Notes under the pieces: generated by a model | What the model saw: the letters and a program-made list of their open reading frames with translations, nothing else | Databases searched by the model: none | What the model was told of the DNA's origin: nothing | Program-made: the position numbers and the translations under genes | Shown: piece after piece, positions 32,445 through 44,484 of the stretch | How the letters are laid out: every line of letters starts with the position of its first letter | Numbering within the stretch: the stretch's first letter is position 1 | DNA from: Narthecium ossifragum | Taxonomy: Eukaryota; Streptophyta; Magnoliopsida; Dioscoreales; Nartheciaceae | NCBI GenBank assembly: GCA_963920575.1 | Contig: OY986970.1 | Coordinates: 21,769,274-21,833,273 of the forward strand | Length of the DNA stretch: 64,000 bases | Reading direction: 5' to 3'

Positions 32445-34968
32445 TGTATATTATTGAACATTCACCTTGTCTTTAGCCAACCCCATAAGAAGAGTTGCAC
32501 CACCATAAACTAAGGGCAATCATGCTCTTAAAAACAATCATACAAAGGACTTTTATGCTGCCAAGTCCTCTTTTCTAGTGAAGTATACCCAGCAGCAGTG
32601 GGGTGCTATTTTTTTTTTTAAATTACTTCAATAAAACAAAGGACTTTTCTCAAGGGTTACTCCTATCCTATCTTCCCACCAAACTGACTCTAGAAAAGAA
32701 ACAAATTTCAGTGCAACATATCATCTATAATCCAAGACAGAGGACTCTTTTGAAAAAAAAAAGAGAGTCCTAGCAAGGACCATATGTGCAGCAGCTATCC
32801 TCTTTATAAGCTGCCTCACTTCTAAAGGGTGGAAGCCATTGAAACTAAAGGCATCTCAAAGGTAGAAACCAGATCTTATAACACCAAAGATGAAGGATAC
32901 ACAAAACATGTATGAGTATCAGTCCTAATTATTATGGAGTGATGTACAAAAATCCCATTGAGTACACATACGATTTTGATGGCCCTTCATCTCAGAAGAA
33001 AGTCTCAAGAACGGAATAGATTGATAGCTATATTTGGCTTCACCTTCACAATCTTAAAGCCCTAGATCTCTACCACAAAGAGAATCTATCTCTAAAAGCC
33101 ATCATTCTACATAGTATTGATCTACAAAGAAATTTTCAGCCTAAGTTATTCTTCACAGCTCCCTTTCATCTTCACAGCTCCCCTTCAAATCGCTGCAACC
33201 CCACATCTTCCTTTGTACATTCATAGAAACAAAGTATCGAACAGGTTATGAGTGTGTAAACCAACCAAACCCTTACCTCTAACAATGGCTCTCTCGAAGC
33301 TTGAAGGAAACAAAAGGGTTCTCATCTGACTTGAGAAAATTCATTTCAAGAATGAAACAAAATCCAGAAGACATTGGTTCCTTCGATTAAAACTCAAAAT
33401 AAAGCTAACAATTAAGAACAAAGAGATCAAACACACCCTCAATCCAAAACTCACGAAGCAGTTCGAAAGAGAAGATGACAAAAGGAGAAGATGATAGTAA
33501 TTAGATAACAATCATAGAAAGAAGATGACAAAGACGAAGACGAAGAAGATAGAGAGAGTTCAAATTGCTTACAACGTGGATGCCGGAGCGCGTCATCGAA
33601 GTTGTCGCCTCCCCGTAGATGCCGGAGAACCTCGTAGAGGTAGGTGAAGCTCAGGAGGTTCCCAGGGAACGGCCTCCGAGGTCGTCGAGTCCCCCCTGGT
33701 CGTCGAGGTCCAGGACGTGAGGACGCCGGGGTCGTGCTTCAAAGGTCGAGGTCACTCCGTCTGGGCGTCGAGGTAGATCACATGCTTTACCTCGAATGTC
33801 GAGGTCGTTCCCTCCGAGGTTGCCACACCAAGGACGTCGTGCTTCTCTGAGGTTGGGCTTCGTCGAGATCGCCAAGTGCGTGGAGGGCGTCGAACGCGTC
33901 GAGCTCGCTTGGGTGTCGAGACCGAGCTTCGTCCAGACGTCGAGCTTCTCTGCGACCACCGGTCTTCTCCGGGTTGGCGATGATCGAGATGGGAGGGCGA
34001 GGTCTCCGATGAAGAGAGATGGGAGAGGTGGGGTTGGTGTGCACGACGTGGTGGCTGTCTCCTCCCTTGCTCTCCTCTCCCACCTCTTGCACTTCGTCTA
34101 CGTCCCCTTCTATGCAGCCGGCGGCGGAGGCTTGAGCGCCGATCTCATACCCATCCGCGGGGAGCCGGGAAGAGAGGGAAGAGAGGGTGTGAGAGGAAAG
34201 GGAAGAGAGGGTTTGGTAGGTAAGGTGAGCTGGGAGATGAGTAGAGGGGATAGGATGGCTGGTTTTCAGTCACATCCCATCTCCTCTCTCTCTTCAAAAA
34301 ATTTCAAAACTCGATGGCGGGCTGGGTGAGGTCGGCGGCGGCCGGGGCGTGGTCGATGGCGGATTGGGAGAGGTCGACGGTGTTCGACAGCGGGTAGGGC
34401 GAGGTCGACGGCGGCGTGGGGCGTGGTCGATGGCGGCTTGGTCGAGGTCGGCGTCGATGGCGGCTTTGGCGAGGTCGGCGGATTGGAGATGAAGGGGAGG
34501 GATGGGTGAGGGATGGGAGAGGCAAAGAGAGGGCAGGTTGGAGATGAAGGGGAGGGATGGGTTATGGTACCCGCTCCCTGTCTCCATTCGCTCTCTCTGT
34601 CCTGAGTTGGAGAGGGGATGGCAGGTGGAGAGGGGACGGGGAGGGGATGGGGGAGAGAGGGAGAGGGGGCGGGGACTGGACGGGGGAGAGGAAGAGGATG
34701 GGGCTCTCCTCTCCTCTCTCTCTCTTCTCTCTCTCTCTCGCATTAATTGGATGGGACGGGGGGCGGGGACGGGCGTGGGAAAAAATGCAGCTTGGGCGGC
34801 TGAAGCATGGCTTGCCCGGGAAATTTGGGTGGGAGTGAATTTTTCGCTGCGGATCTTAAAGCTGATCATGGAATCACAGCCATTGGATATGTTTGTAGGC
34901 AAATCCTGATCACTCTTTATGTTTTATAGGAGGGACATTTCAAAAACCGTCCTTCCTTATAAAATAGA

Positions 34969-35545
34969 TACTCTTTTTCACAAAAAATTTCAAAATATAT
35001 GTATTTACAACGAAATAACCTAAAGAATAAAAAAAAAGAAAAAGAAAAATAAAGGATGGTTGGAATCGTGGCACCGATGCTAATCCCCATGAGGAAGGAT
35101 CGCAACATTCGAGGAACCAACCTAACAACTTCTCTTAAATTGGGGTCATCCATGATTTTCTGGGGAATTAGATGGGCCACAGACCGGGGTGTCAGCCAAT
35201 TGATTGGTGAATCGAAGGCAGCGTAACTGCGTAACTGTGAATCGAAGGCAATTGATTGGGGTCATCCATGATTTTCAAAATATATTATTTAGGCAATTGT
35301 TCATGGTATGGCCGAAGGCAGTGGAGGCGGTGGTTCGTGATATCTAGACAGATGTTATACCTTATGTAACTGTGTTTTTCTTGTACATTCCTTGAATAGG
35401 AATGATGAATAATCGAGCCGACGGTTGCACGCGTACCGTGGTGCCAGAGGTCTCAGGGACCGTTTTGTCCGGTTGCTGAGGATGGGGCGGCTGGTTTAGA
35501 GGGTGTTTGGACACCCAGTAGCTAGAGAGGTGTTCAGTATCATAT
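34969..35545. other. Helitron 2 target flank; possible exon fragment on minus strand
   Basis: 35040-35180 minus reads MAHLIPQKIMDDPNLREVVR then LVPRMLRSFLMGISIGATIP before low-complexity sequence. Charged-then-hydrophobic composition suggests a piece of a real protein, but no family is recognised. TTGGGGTCATCCATGATTTTC occurs at 35138 and 35258, and GAATCGAAGGCA is also doubled nearby. Confidence 0.35.
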
Positions 35546-36961
35546 GTTTGGTTCGGGGTTAAGGGGAATAGGATTAAGGAGGGTTAGGGGTAGAAAAGTG
35601 TGAATAGAAAATGGGAATAAACTTAATCCATTTTTGTGTTTGGCTCAAAAACAGGGGTACATTAATGGGTTAAGATTGGAATAATGGTAGTAATTGTCAA
35701 ATATATAATATTATAATAGTTGGTAAGTCAGTGGGTTAAGATTATAATATTTGAATTAATTATAGTGTTAATTCAAATATTTGTACGTAAAAGTGTATAA
35801 AATATATAATATTATAATAGTGGATAAGCTTGTGGATTAAGATTATAATATCAACCCCGACTCAGATAACCCATCTGAATCGACCACGTGAGTTTACCCT
35901 AAATACAGAAAATGCCCTTAACCCCGGGTATATTGAGAATTTGATCAAGAATTATGAAAATCTTGACATGGTTCGCGTTTAAGCTTATAATATATATATT
36001 TTTTTAAATTAAGTTTGGATATTTATGCGTAAACCATATACATTTTAAATTATTATAATATTGCATATAATAGGGTAAAAATATATTATAATAAAGTATA
36101 ATATCCACGCCTGCTCATTTTCCAACGCCGGTAGTGACATCCGGTCGGTCTCCACCAGATCGTATATATTTATTTAATAAAATATAAATATTTATTACTT
36201 TTAATATTAATAAAAATAATATAATAATATTAAAATGGTGACATGGTAATGCATCCCATCTGCACGTGACCCAGTACCTAGTCCTCCTCTTCTCCGTCAG
36301 CTAGCGGAGATGGATCGTCGGATTGGGCCAGGAGCTTGTCGGAGGAGGGTCACGGTGATGAGGGGCGTCGGATCTGGGGCTGGACGGGGTTGGGAAGGCC
36401 GGAAGCGATGGGGATGGCGATGTTGAGTGGTGGCGGCATCGGATCCACGAGAGGGGAAGCTCGAGCTGGGGTTCCGTTGGCAAGGAGTACCCGAGCTCGG
36501 GGTCGGAGCCGTGGTGGCGGAGAAGGTAGTCGTCGGTGTAGAGGGGCCTCGAGGAAGACCGAGGTGGCGAGGAAACTCGAAGGAGGAGCCGCGGGTGGGC
36601 GCGGCTTCGCTGAGGACTGAAGAAGAGGTAAGCGGTGGTGGGGATGGATAGGGGCTTGGCCGCGATGTGGCAGCGAGTTAGAGGGAAAGGAGGGATTGTG
36701 GAGGAGATTAGAGGATGGAGGAGAAGAGAGGTGGAGGGAGGATGTGAGAGAGGTGATGCCGGGGAAGGGGAGGGCCTCGCCGATGGATGTGGTCGTCGGA
36801 GAGAGAGGCCCGCGGTTGGATCTCTTTAAACGAGAGAGAGGATTCTTCTAACCCCAAAAACAGACTTAACCCATCCTACCCCGATCTTCTTATCCCCGTT
36901 CTATTTGGGGATACGAACCGGGTTAAACCCTCTTAACCCGGTTCTTAGCCCCGAACCAAAC
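35546..36961. mobile_element. TIR element with GTTTGGTTCGGGG ends
   Basis: GTTTGGTTCGGGGTTAAG at 35546 is matched in inverse by CTTAGCCCCGAACCAAAC ending at 36961. Both ends continue into further inverted similarity (AACCC/GGGTT-rich). The centre has AT-rich flanks and a GC-rich patch (36300-36830) that may be captured. No clear TSD was found, so the superfamily (hAT or PIF) is open. Confidence 0.55.
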
Positions 36962-37821
36962 GAACGCTAACTAGTTGGATTCCAACTGCACAATTCGTTC
37001 ATTTTAATTTTTTTTTGTTATTTTTACCTTATTGATTAGATAAATTTTCAAATAAAGTCCTAAGCTTTAAAATAATTTAAATAAGGCTCTTACATGACAA
37101 ATTTATTTTGATTTAGGTCTCAGCGACGATGCCGCCAATATTAATAACTACATATTAACTAATTTAAGTTCGTTACTTAACTTCAATTGTATTTTATAAT
37201 TCAATTGTATCTATATTTCAGAAAATTGCTGCAATAAGATCGGCAAGGCTTTGGTGTGCTGCATTGTCCCAGTCCTTAAGGGCACGTTTGGGTGCCATCC
37301 ATAATTATAATTTGCGGAATGAAATCCGTTGAACTCATGGAATGGCGGCATTCGCATGAATCAAGCGTACACCGTGATTCCATCGATTCCGTCCATTCAT
37401 GTGATGTCAAACATCCCCTAGCACATTAATGCCTATAGTACTTTCCGACTTAGTCCGCTCCTTCATTCATTAACTATCATGTCACTTGCACTAAAGGCAA
37501 ATTCTGTTGTTAGTAGACACTGGAACAATTAGTAATCATATGTTATAATAGAGGGCACAAGATAAGGTTTTTCATATGTTCTCCGCCAGGCTAAAATATC
37601 TAAATTTTTTATGTCATCAAAAGTAAGAAATTCACTATATATATAAAGCAAAGTGGGTTTTCTTCTTTGCCTCATTTACATCTGGCGGATACGTGGCCGA
37701 GTGTGGGGTGGGGGGGGGGGGGGACAGAGGGGGTAGAGGGGGTAGTGTCTTGGTAGTAACCGTGCCAGGTGGCTTGTATATCTATGTTATAAAGCAAGGT
37801 GGATTGTCTCTTTGTTTGCAG
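36962..37821. other. Spacer with a possible MITE relic
   Basis: No gene. GGGCACGTTTGGGTGCC at 37279 and the inverse-like CAAACATCCCCTAG near 37420 could be ends of a small decayed MITE. A 14-bp G run lies near 37710. Confidence 0.3.
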
Positions 37822-38671
37822 TAGGGGTGAGCATTCGATTCTCGGTTCAGAACCGAAAAATCGAAATTTATTTGGTCCAAAGAAAAAAAAACAAAAGGAA
37901 TCGAATTTTTTCAATCTATAATTAAAAAGATCGAAACGAACTGAAGTTTTTAAGAAACCGAATCAAACCGAAATGTTTCGGTCCAAATCCCTAAAAGTTT
38001 CAGTCAAAATCCCTAAAAACCAAACTTTTTATAGAAAAATTTAACCATAATGCATACAAAAATGAAAGAAAGAAAGAAACAACTCTTAGCCTTGACCTTG
38101 CTCACCAACACAGATATAGCACCAAATCAACCATAGCATAGCAAAAATTTTAGAGAAGGAAAGTATGAGTTCTTAAATTACGGATATGGGTACCAAATAT
38201 AAAGTATCAACTAAGTTCTTAAACCACCACACCAATTGCATAAAAAAAAAAGGGTAAAAAGGGTTTTGGTACCTCCAACTTTCAAAAATAGGTGATTTGG
38301 TACATTGTAAAATTTGGTTCTCGAATGGATACCTTCAAGTATTGAAATTGCATGATTTAGTATCAAATCAGATACGGCGTCTGTGTAGGATGACGGAAAT
38401 TCAGTCACGTGCGATGCACGTGACCAGTTAGTTAACCCCCCATCCCGCGCCACTCAACTCACTCACCTATCACTAATGCTTGGGGCTAGGGTTTGGATCC
38501 TTTGTCACCTAAGGTTTTGATCTACACTCATCGCCGACGATTTGGCCGCCGGTAAGGTTCTAATCCGTTCCCTTTTTCCTTTCTCGATGTTTTACCCTCG
38601 TATTGAAACCAAATATTTATCATCCCCTATAGCTGCTACCTCTCCATGTATATCGGTGTTGTAGAGCACAT

Positions 38672-39268
38672 ATGGCCGGGAGATCTTCACACAGAAGCAA
38701 ACGACTAAGTAGAAGTGAGGTCTCTTCTTCTCGAAGAGATTCATGTGACTGCTACTATCGAAAGAGGGTCATGGTGAGAACATCATGGACCCCATGGAAT
38801 CCTCGTCGAAGATTCTGGACCTACGCAACTCATTCGGTAAGTTGAATGACTCATTATTTAGGATGAAGGAGTTAGTAGATGGAGATTCTTAATGACCACT
38901 CCATTGCTTGCTCTATCTTTCACAGGATCATGGTGGCTGTAAATTTTTTCTATGGTATGATGGAGAGATATCTATTTCTGATCGTGGAAAGGAAATCATA
39001 ATGAAACTTAGGAGGAAGCTTGCGTAGATATGAAGCTGAGATGGAGTCATCAGGTTCTAGAGAGGGGAATTCCATGAATGAGGATAATTACATGAGTATG
39101 GAGGGTTACCTTGCTGAGATGCATTCCATGAAGAGGACTATGGCCAATATGGAGCTGCATATAAAGCAATCAAATGCCAATGCCAGGAAAATCATGATCT
39201 GCTTGGTGTTGACCTGGGTGCTTGTGCTTAGTCTACTCTGTTTTTGTCTTCTAGCTTGTAGCTTATAA
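38672..39268 (+). pseudogene. GRF zinc-finger, coiled-coil, membrane protein of the MULE
   Basis: Exon 1 is 38672-38836 (55 codons, ends at GTAAGT) and exon 2 runs from 38926 after CACAG. Exon 1 has Cys25-Asp-Cys27, Trp39 and NPRRRFW (43-49), the GRF-type zinc-finger pattern. Exon 2 continues DHGGCKFFLWYDGEISISDR, giving the last Cys. The usual Cys after FW is Tyr51 and the central Gly is Arg45, so zinc binding is probably lost. A TAG at 39025-39027 follows KLRRKLA; a one-base shift there restores a frame reading MEGYLAEMHSMKRTMANMEL and then a hydrophobic segment (IMICLVLTWVLVLSLLCFCL), a C-terminal transmembrane anchor. Role in transposition is unknown. Confidence 0.7.
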
Positions 39269-39969
39269 CCTGGGTTTGACCTTAGTAGAGACCATCAGGT
39301 CCTATGTTATCTGGAATTGTATTCATGTTTTGAAACTTGGAGGAACTTGTTTGTAATGGATCTTGCTTGTAATGGATGCATTTTAACACAATTGGCTTAG
39401 TCCATGAAGACATGGATGCTTTTGGTATGACCCTATTATATATGTTTGTTCAATGACTAAGACATTTGTAACATAACTGACAGCTATTTGACTGAAATAG
39501 AATGACAGAGATTTTTGTACAATGCATTATATGTGATGTTTGGCAAAACTAATTACTATTTCATTGTAAAATAGGAACATAACAAGCCAACTGGCATATA
39601 CAACATAGCACATACAAAAACTGGCAATAATCCCTTCAACATGGCACATACAAAATCTAGAGCATACAAGCTCTGACTGATTACTGTTTCATTGTTCCAC
39701 TTGAACTAATACAAAAAATAACAAAGTTGTGAATTCATAAATGTAGCTTGGTTGGGTTAATGGCATGACTGCTCCAAGAAAGAAACCAACTTTTAAAACC
39801 TCCCTTCAACATGGTCCATGTCCACGACTGCTCCCAGGTCGGGATGACTGTGAACCACCAAATTGACTTGGCTGAGTTAGTGGCATAGATTGCAAAACAA
39901 ATAATTGCTTCAAGCCTTAAACAAGTAAATGCAAACTCAAGAAAAATACAATTGTGACAATAAAATAAG

Positions 39970-42589
39970 TTACAAGTAAGAGCAATTCACCTTTCCCTTG
40001 CCTCTCCTCCCCTTGCCCTTCCCACCTCTTCTAGGATCACCATGTGTACCAGCATCACCTCCAACAGGCCCAGCTGAAATACTGCTAGATGATTCACCAG
40101 GTGTGGGCAATCTGTTTGAAGGCTTGGGGCATGGGGGCTTTTTGCAAGTCCTCTTGTTATGGCCCCATTCCCAGCAGTTGGTACACCTCAGACTGGTGTG
40201 TTGCCACCTGAGCCTACCACCACTAATAGCTGGCTCATCAAGTCCCCTTCTCCTCAATTTTCTAGGTCTCCCTGGCTGTCTCCTATATGGAGGAGCCATA
40301 ATTGGCTCTCCACTTGCTTGAGGTCAAAGCATTGGTCCATTGATTGGCCCGATCATTGGAATGTATGTCTTCAGGTACTTCTCCTTACTGAACCATTGAT
40401 GGACATAATCTTCAACCCTCTGTCTATTGAAGAATATGTAGCAAATGGCATGAGGGCATGGAAGTCCACTCACACCCCATAGGTAACAACTGCAAGTCAT
40501 TTTTCCCAAGTCCACTACAAACTTTGCCAATGGGCTAGTTACCTCAAATAGATCACCACCTGACCAATCTGGCTTCCATTTCCCAGATTTCCTCTTCAAC
40601 TCCTCTATCTTATGTTTTATCACTGGCATTAGCCCTCCTTCCATTCTAAGAGCCGCTTCCCTCTTCTCCCTCATCCTATTCATCAGAGCCAACCTTATTT
40701 CATCAAGCATTGTGACAATAGGCTTCTGTCTGGCATCTAGGATGAAGGAGTTGAATGACTCTGTGAAGTTGTTCTGTATAGTGTCACACTTAGGGTGGCT
40801 GCTAATTGCATGCTTGCACCACCTCTTTGTAGGAATCTTCATGAGGTAGTTGTAGGCCTCTACATCCAGCTTCTTCATTTCATTCATGGCTCTCTCGAAA
40901 TAGGGCTTAGCTGTTGCATCTGCAGCTGCCCACATAATCCTCTTCAACTCCTTTCCTTTATGTGCTTTAATAAAGTTTTGGTATATATGCATGACACATA
41001 ACTTATGTTCCACATTGGGCATTGCCTCATCCAATGCTGGAATTAGGCCATGCAGTAAAAGAAAAATGGCATAAGCAGTTGGCATGTTATTACTTCTAAT
41101 TGCAAGAAAATGACATCAAATATTGCAAAAAAATGACAATGTGTTATGAATTTTATACCTTTTGCATGTCACTGATGAATGTCCAGTGTGTCCCATTTAC
41201 AATGCCAATATTTGTAATTAGAAGATCCAAAAACCATCCCCATGCATCTTTGTTCTCTATTTCAACTGCTGTATAGGCCAAGGGGAACATCCCATCATTG
41301 GCATCCCTGCCAACAGCTGTCAGTAGATGCCCACCATAAGGCCCCTTTAGATGGCAACCATCTAATCCAATAAATGGTCTACAACCATCCTTGAGACCTC
41401 TCTTGCATGCCTCCAGACAAATGTAAACCCTTTCAAAATAGTAGTGACCATCAGGTCCTCTGTTGATCTTGATCTTACATGTGCTTCATGGGTTTGACCT
41501 TAGTAACACCTGGCAGTAACTTCTCAACTGCCTATACTGCTCAGCCCAATTCCCTTCAAGGTGTTTTAAAGCCATGTTTCTAGTCTTGTTGGCTTGGTCC
41601 TTGCTAATTTGCACAATATATTGAGCCTTTACTCTCTCTTGAAGTTGTGACAGCTTCATTTGAGGATTCAGCCTAAACTCCTCACCATACTTCTTCGCAA
41701 GCCACCCAGATTTCACAAATATGTTTTTGAACTGTCTACAACATGTATGCTTGTCAACATGAGAATTGATTTGACAATTTGTAGACCTTTGCATGAGTGA
41801 GGCATATAATTTCCATGGGCAACCTTCTTGGCACTCTACTTTGACTCTTTGCCTTGCTTGCCTCGTGAAATGTACACCCCTCCCAGTGCTAACTGAATAA
41901 TCCTTCACAGCTGCTTTGAACATCTTAGATGTGTCAAATACCATCCCAACCTTGAAATGACTCTCATTCTGCTCCTCACTACTCTCTCCAATAATCCCTT
42001 CTTTGAATGCTGGATACCTCACATATGGCTCATCATCATCAAAACCTGGCAAGCTCACAATCTCATCAGATGGCATATAGTCAGACACATATCCTCCCCT
42101 GGCTTCTACATGTGGCTCAACATGTGGATCAATAGGGGGCTCAACAGGGGGCTCAACAGGGGGCTCAACAGGTGATTCAGCATCAAATATCTCATCATCC
42201 CAAACATTTTCATCATCATCAGACTGCTCCTCAAGAGAATCAACATCATCTCCAAACTGCTCATTATCATCATTATCAACATTATCAACATCCATGGAGT
42301 GCTCTACATACACAAACACTTCTCCAAATATATGTCCTAGCCTACCCATAACCAAAACTTCAGAATCAGATATCATTTCTCTCATCCCACTCAATAAATC
42401 CTCAGGGATCATATACCAAAGCTTCTTATAGTGAGGGTAGCCCAAATCAAGAAACATGTTTTGGAATTCTATTATAGACAGACAGTCTACATCAAGCTTT
42501 TTATAGGTTTTTACCTCTCCCCCAGTGTACTGTTGTCCCAGTAGGTGACCTCCATGGTGTAGCTTAATTGTAAATGTGGGAAGGCCCAT
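39970..42589 (-). pseudogene. MuDR-type MULE transposase, two stops and a damaged splice site
   Basis: Exon 1 is 42589-41159 (477 codons); exon 2 begins at about 41049. Order: an N-terminal PB1-like part (TIKLHHGGHLLG), an acidic linker with PVEPPVEPP repeats, a MuDR N-terminal domain (HFKVGMVFDTSKMFKAAVKD), the DDE core (FIGLDGCHLKGPYGG; ISDMQK; FTESFNSFILDARQKPI), a SWIM zinc finger (CSCYLWGVSGLPCPHAICYI) and a C-terminal zinc knuckle (CTNCWEWGHNKRTC). Lesions: TGA at 41486-41488 for Gly (SNP-stop-ST), TGA at 40324-40326 for Trp (INGPML-stop), and the 109-nt intron ends in AT rather than AG. The tail after RKLRRRG is otherwise intact. Confidence 0.9.
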
Positions 42590-43511
42590 CCTTTATCATC
42601 CATTAGTTAGTAATCAAGGCTCAGTTAATTAAATAATCATGGATTAAACAACTATGTAAGTAAACAATGACAACCCAATTATTTAGACAACTGAACTAAA
42701 CAACCAAGGAACTAAACAACCAAGGAACTAAACATTCATGGATTTAAACAACTTTATACATGCCATTGTTCCCCACCATTGCCCCCATTAAACAAAGCTA
42801 AATTTTTGGTCCTGTCCCCCAGTCATGGTCCCCCCATCCTCCATTAAACAAAGCTACATTTTTTGTCCAGGTCCCCGAGTTATGGTCCCCCCATCATAAT
42901 CAATCTCAGGTAGCTATCGGGTTATTCCATAGGGAAAGAGGAATGCAATACGAGGGTAAAACATCGAGAAAGGAAAAAGGGAACGGATTAGAACCTTACC
43001 GACGACCAAATCGTCGGCGACGAGTGTAAATCAAAACCCTAGATGACAAAGGATCCAAACCCTAGACCCAAGCATTAGTGATAGGTGAGTGAGTTGAGTG
43101 GCGTGGGATGGGGGGTTAACTAACTGGTCATGTGCATCGCACGTGGTCGGTTTTCCGTTAGCCTACACAGACGTCGTCTGTGATTTGGTACTAAATCACG
43201 CAATTTCAATACTTGGAGGTATCAATTCGAGAACCAAATTTTACGAGGTACCAAATCACCTATTTTTGAAAGTTGGAGGTACCAAAACCCTTTTTACCCA
43301 AAAAAGAAAGAGGGACTATAAATCCACATCGCATAAAAAACTACCTCAAGGCTGGAGAACAACTAGAGAAATCAAGAGCAAAGACATCTAAATGAGCCCT
43401 TCAACGTTGGCGATGGCGATATTCCCGACATCCACCTCTGAGCTCGCAGTACTCTGGGTTGGGATTGATCGAGTGAGAGAAAGAGGGAAAGGATGGGTGG
43501 GAATAATAGAA

Positions 43512-43513
<2 letters not shown>

Positions 43514-43569
<56 letters not shown>
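43514..43569. repeat. (GA)n microsatellite
   Basis: About 28 consecutive GA units inside the hAT-like shell. It creates spurious long frames on both strands. Confidence 0.95.
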
Positions 43570-43575
<6 letters not shown>

Positions 43576-43660
43576 GGGGGTGAATTTAAGTAGAAAGAAG
43601 ATGAAATGGGATGCAGAATGCCAAGCTAAGTAATGACGATGGCCTAGAGGCCTGGAGGGG

Positions 43661-43800
43661 TTGGAGGTGGAGGCGATGCTAGTGGTGGTGGGAGGGAAGG
43701 ATCCGTTGAGAGATCGGGGCGTGGAGTATGCGGAGAGGGTGAAGGGGTTGGGGAAGCCGGTGGAGATGGTGGAGCTCGGGCGGAGGACGGGAGGAGCACG
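43661..43800 (+). pseudogene. Carboxylesterase (CXE/GID1-like) fragment
   Basis: Reads MLVVVGGKDPLRDRGVEYAE and then RVKGLGKPVEMVEL. Plant class-I carboxylesterases of the alpha/beta hydrolase fold carry a P-x-LVVVGG-D-LRDR--YAE-L---GK-VE-VE block containing the catalytic Asp (here D in GGKDPL). Only this block survives; the Ser nucleophile region and catalytic His are absent. It lies inside the hAT-like shell, so it is probably a captured piece. After VEMVEL the frame drifts. Confidence 0.7.
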
Positions 43801-44410
43801 AGCTCTTCGACGTCTTCGTGGTGGAGGCGAGGAGCGAGGGTGAGTCGGCGTGGCGGACGCGAGGGGCGAGGGCGAGTCGTCGTGGCGGACGCGAGGAGCG
43901 AGGGCGAGGCAACCGAGGAGGAGGAGGTGGGTGAGTAGTGAGAATTGAGATTGGATTAGATTGTCTATGGGTATGGGTAACCAAACCATGGTATATTGGA
44001 TTATACCACTAAGCTGGTTTAAGTTCAGTTTTTCAGTTTTAACCGAAATTTTAAATTTAGAACCGAACCGAACCGAACACTAAACTATTTATGTATTTGA
44101 AAACTGAACCGAACCGAACACCGAACTATTTATGTATTTGAAAACCGAACCAAACCGTTTGAATCGAAAAATCGAACTGATTGGACCGAAATAATTCGGC
44201 TCGGTTTGGTTTTTCGGTTCAGTTCAGCTCACCCCTAGTCTTTATTCATATATACCTAACACACACATGACGGATGGGTTATACGTAAATATTCAGAGGA
44301 AAGTTACGGTTAGAGAGATAGAGAGAAGGGGGCGGTTATAACAGTGCAAGATAGCATGGGGGCCCACTAGTGTGTGTACACACACACAACCCTCTCTCCA
44401 TGCCCCCCCC

Positions 44411-44411
<1 letters not shown>

Positions 44412-44460
<49 letters not shown>
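44412..44460. repeat. (AC)n microsatellite
   Basis: About 24 AC units, followed by ACGC variants. It directly abuts the end of recognisable aldo-keto reductase exon 2, so expansion may have helped break the gene. Confidence 0.95.
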
Positions 44461-44462
<2 letters not shown>

Positions 44463-44484
44463 CACGCACGCACACACCCTCCTC

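Larger units (their letters stand above)
28659..34968 (-). mobile_element. Helitron 2, same family as Helitron 1
   Basis: On the minus strand it starts TCTATTTTATAAGG at 34968 after A (T34969 on plus) and ends CTAG at 28662-28659 before T (A28658 on plus). The 3' hairpin CCGTG/CACGG is preserved. The 5' kilobase and the 3' 690 bp match Helitron 1. It retains the C-terminal part of a Helitron helicase (29330-29809) just upstream of the 3' module. It is interrupted by a MULE (30771-31846). The rest (31860-34000) is AT-rich with an unrecognised GC-rich patch at 33590-34010. Confidence 0.9.
38252..43299. mobile_element. Two-gene MULE with ~355-bp TIRs
   Basis: The arms start GGGTAAAAAGGGTTTTGG (38252) and end with its complement (43299). 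They match to about 38608 and from about 42945. Flanks are A-rich (AAAAAAAAA and AAAAAAGAA), compatible with a 9-bp TSD. Both TIRs contain a GCCGACGATTTGG... segment ending in GTAAGG, so each arm seems to supply a promoter and a 5' UTR splice donor for convergent genes: a GRF zinc-finger gene from the left and transposase from the right. Confidence 0.88.
37822..44237. mobile_element. hAT-like shell element enclosing a MULE and a gene fragment
   Basis: The left end TAGGGGTGAGCATTCG and the right end complement (GCTCACCCCTA) match hAT termini. ACCGAA/TTCGG subterminal repeats lie inside both (37840-37990; 44020-44230). The 8 bases outside (GTTTGCAG; GTCTTTAT) do not match, so either the TSD has decayed or the ends belong to two insertions. 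No hAT transposase is present. Removing the MULE leaves about 1.4 kb. Confidence 0.6.

Noticed and set aside
43372..43989. 205-codon minus frame with Ser/Leu repeats
   Set aside because: Driven by the (GA)n microsatellite and antisense to the carboxylesterase fragment.
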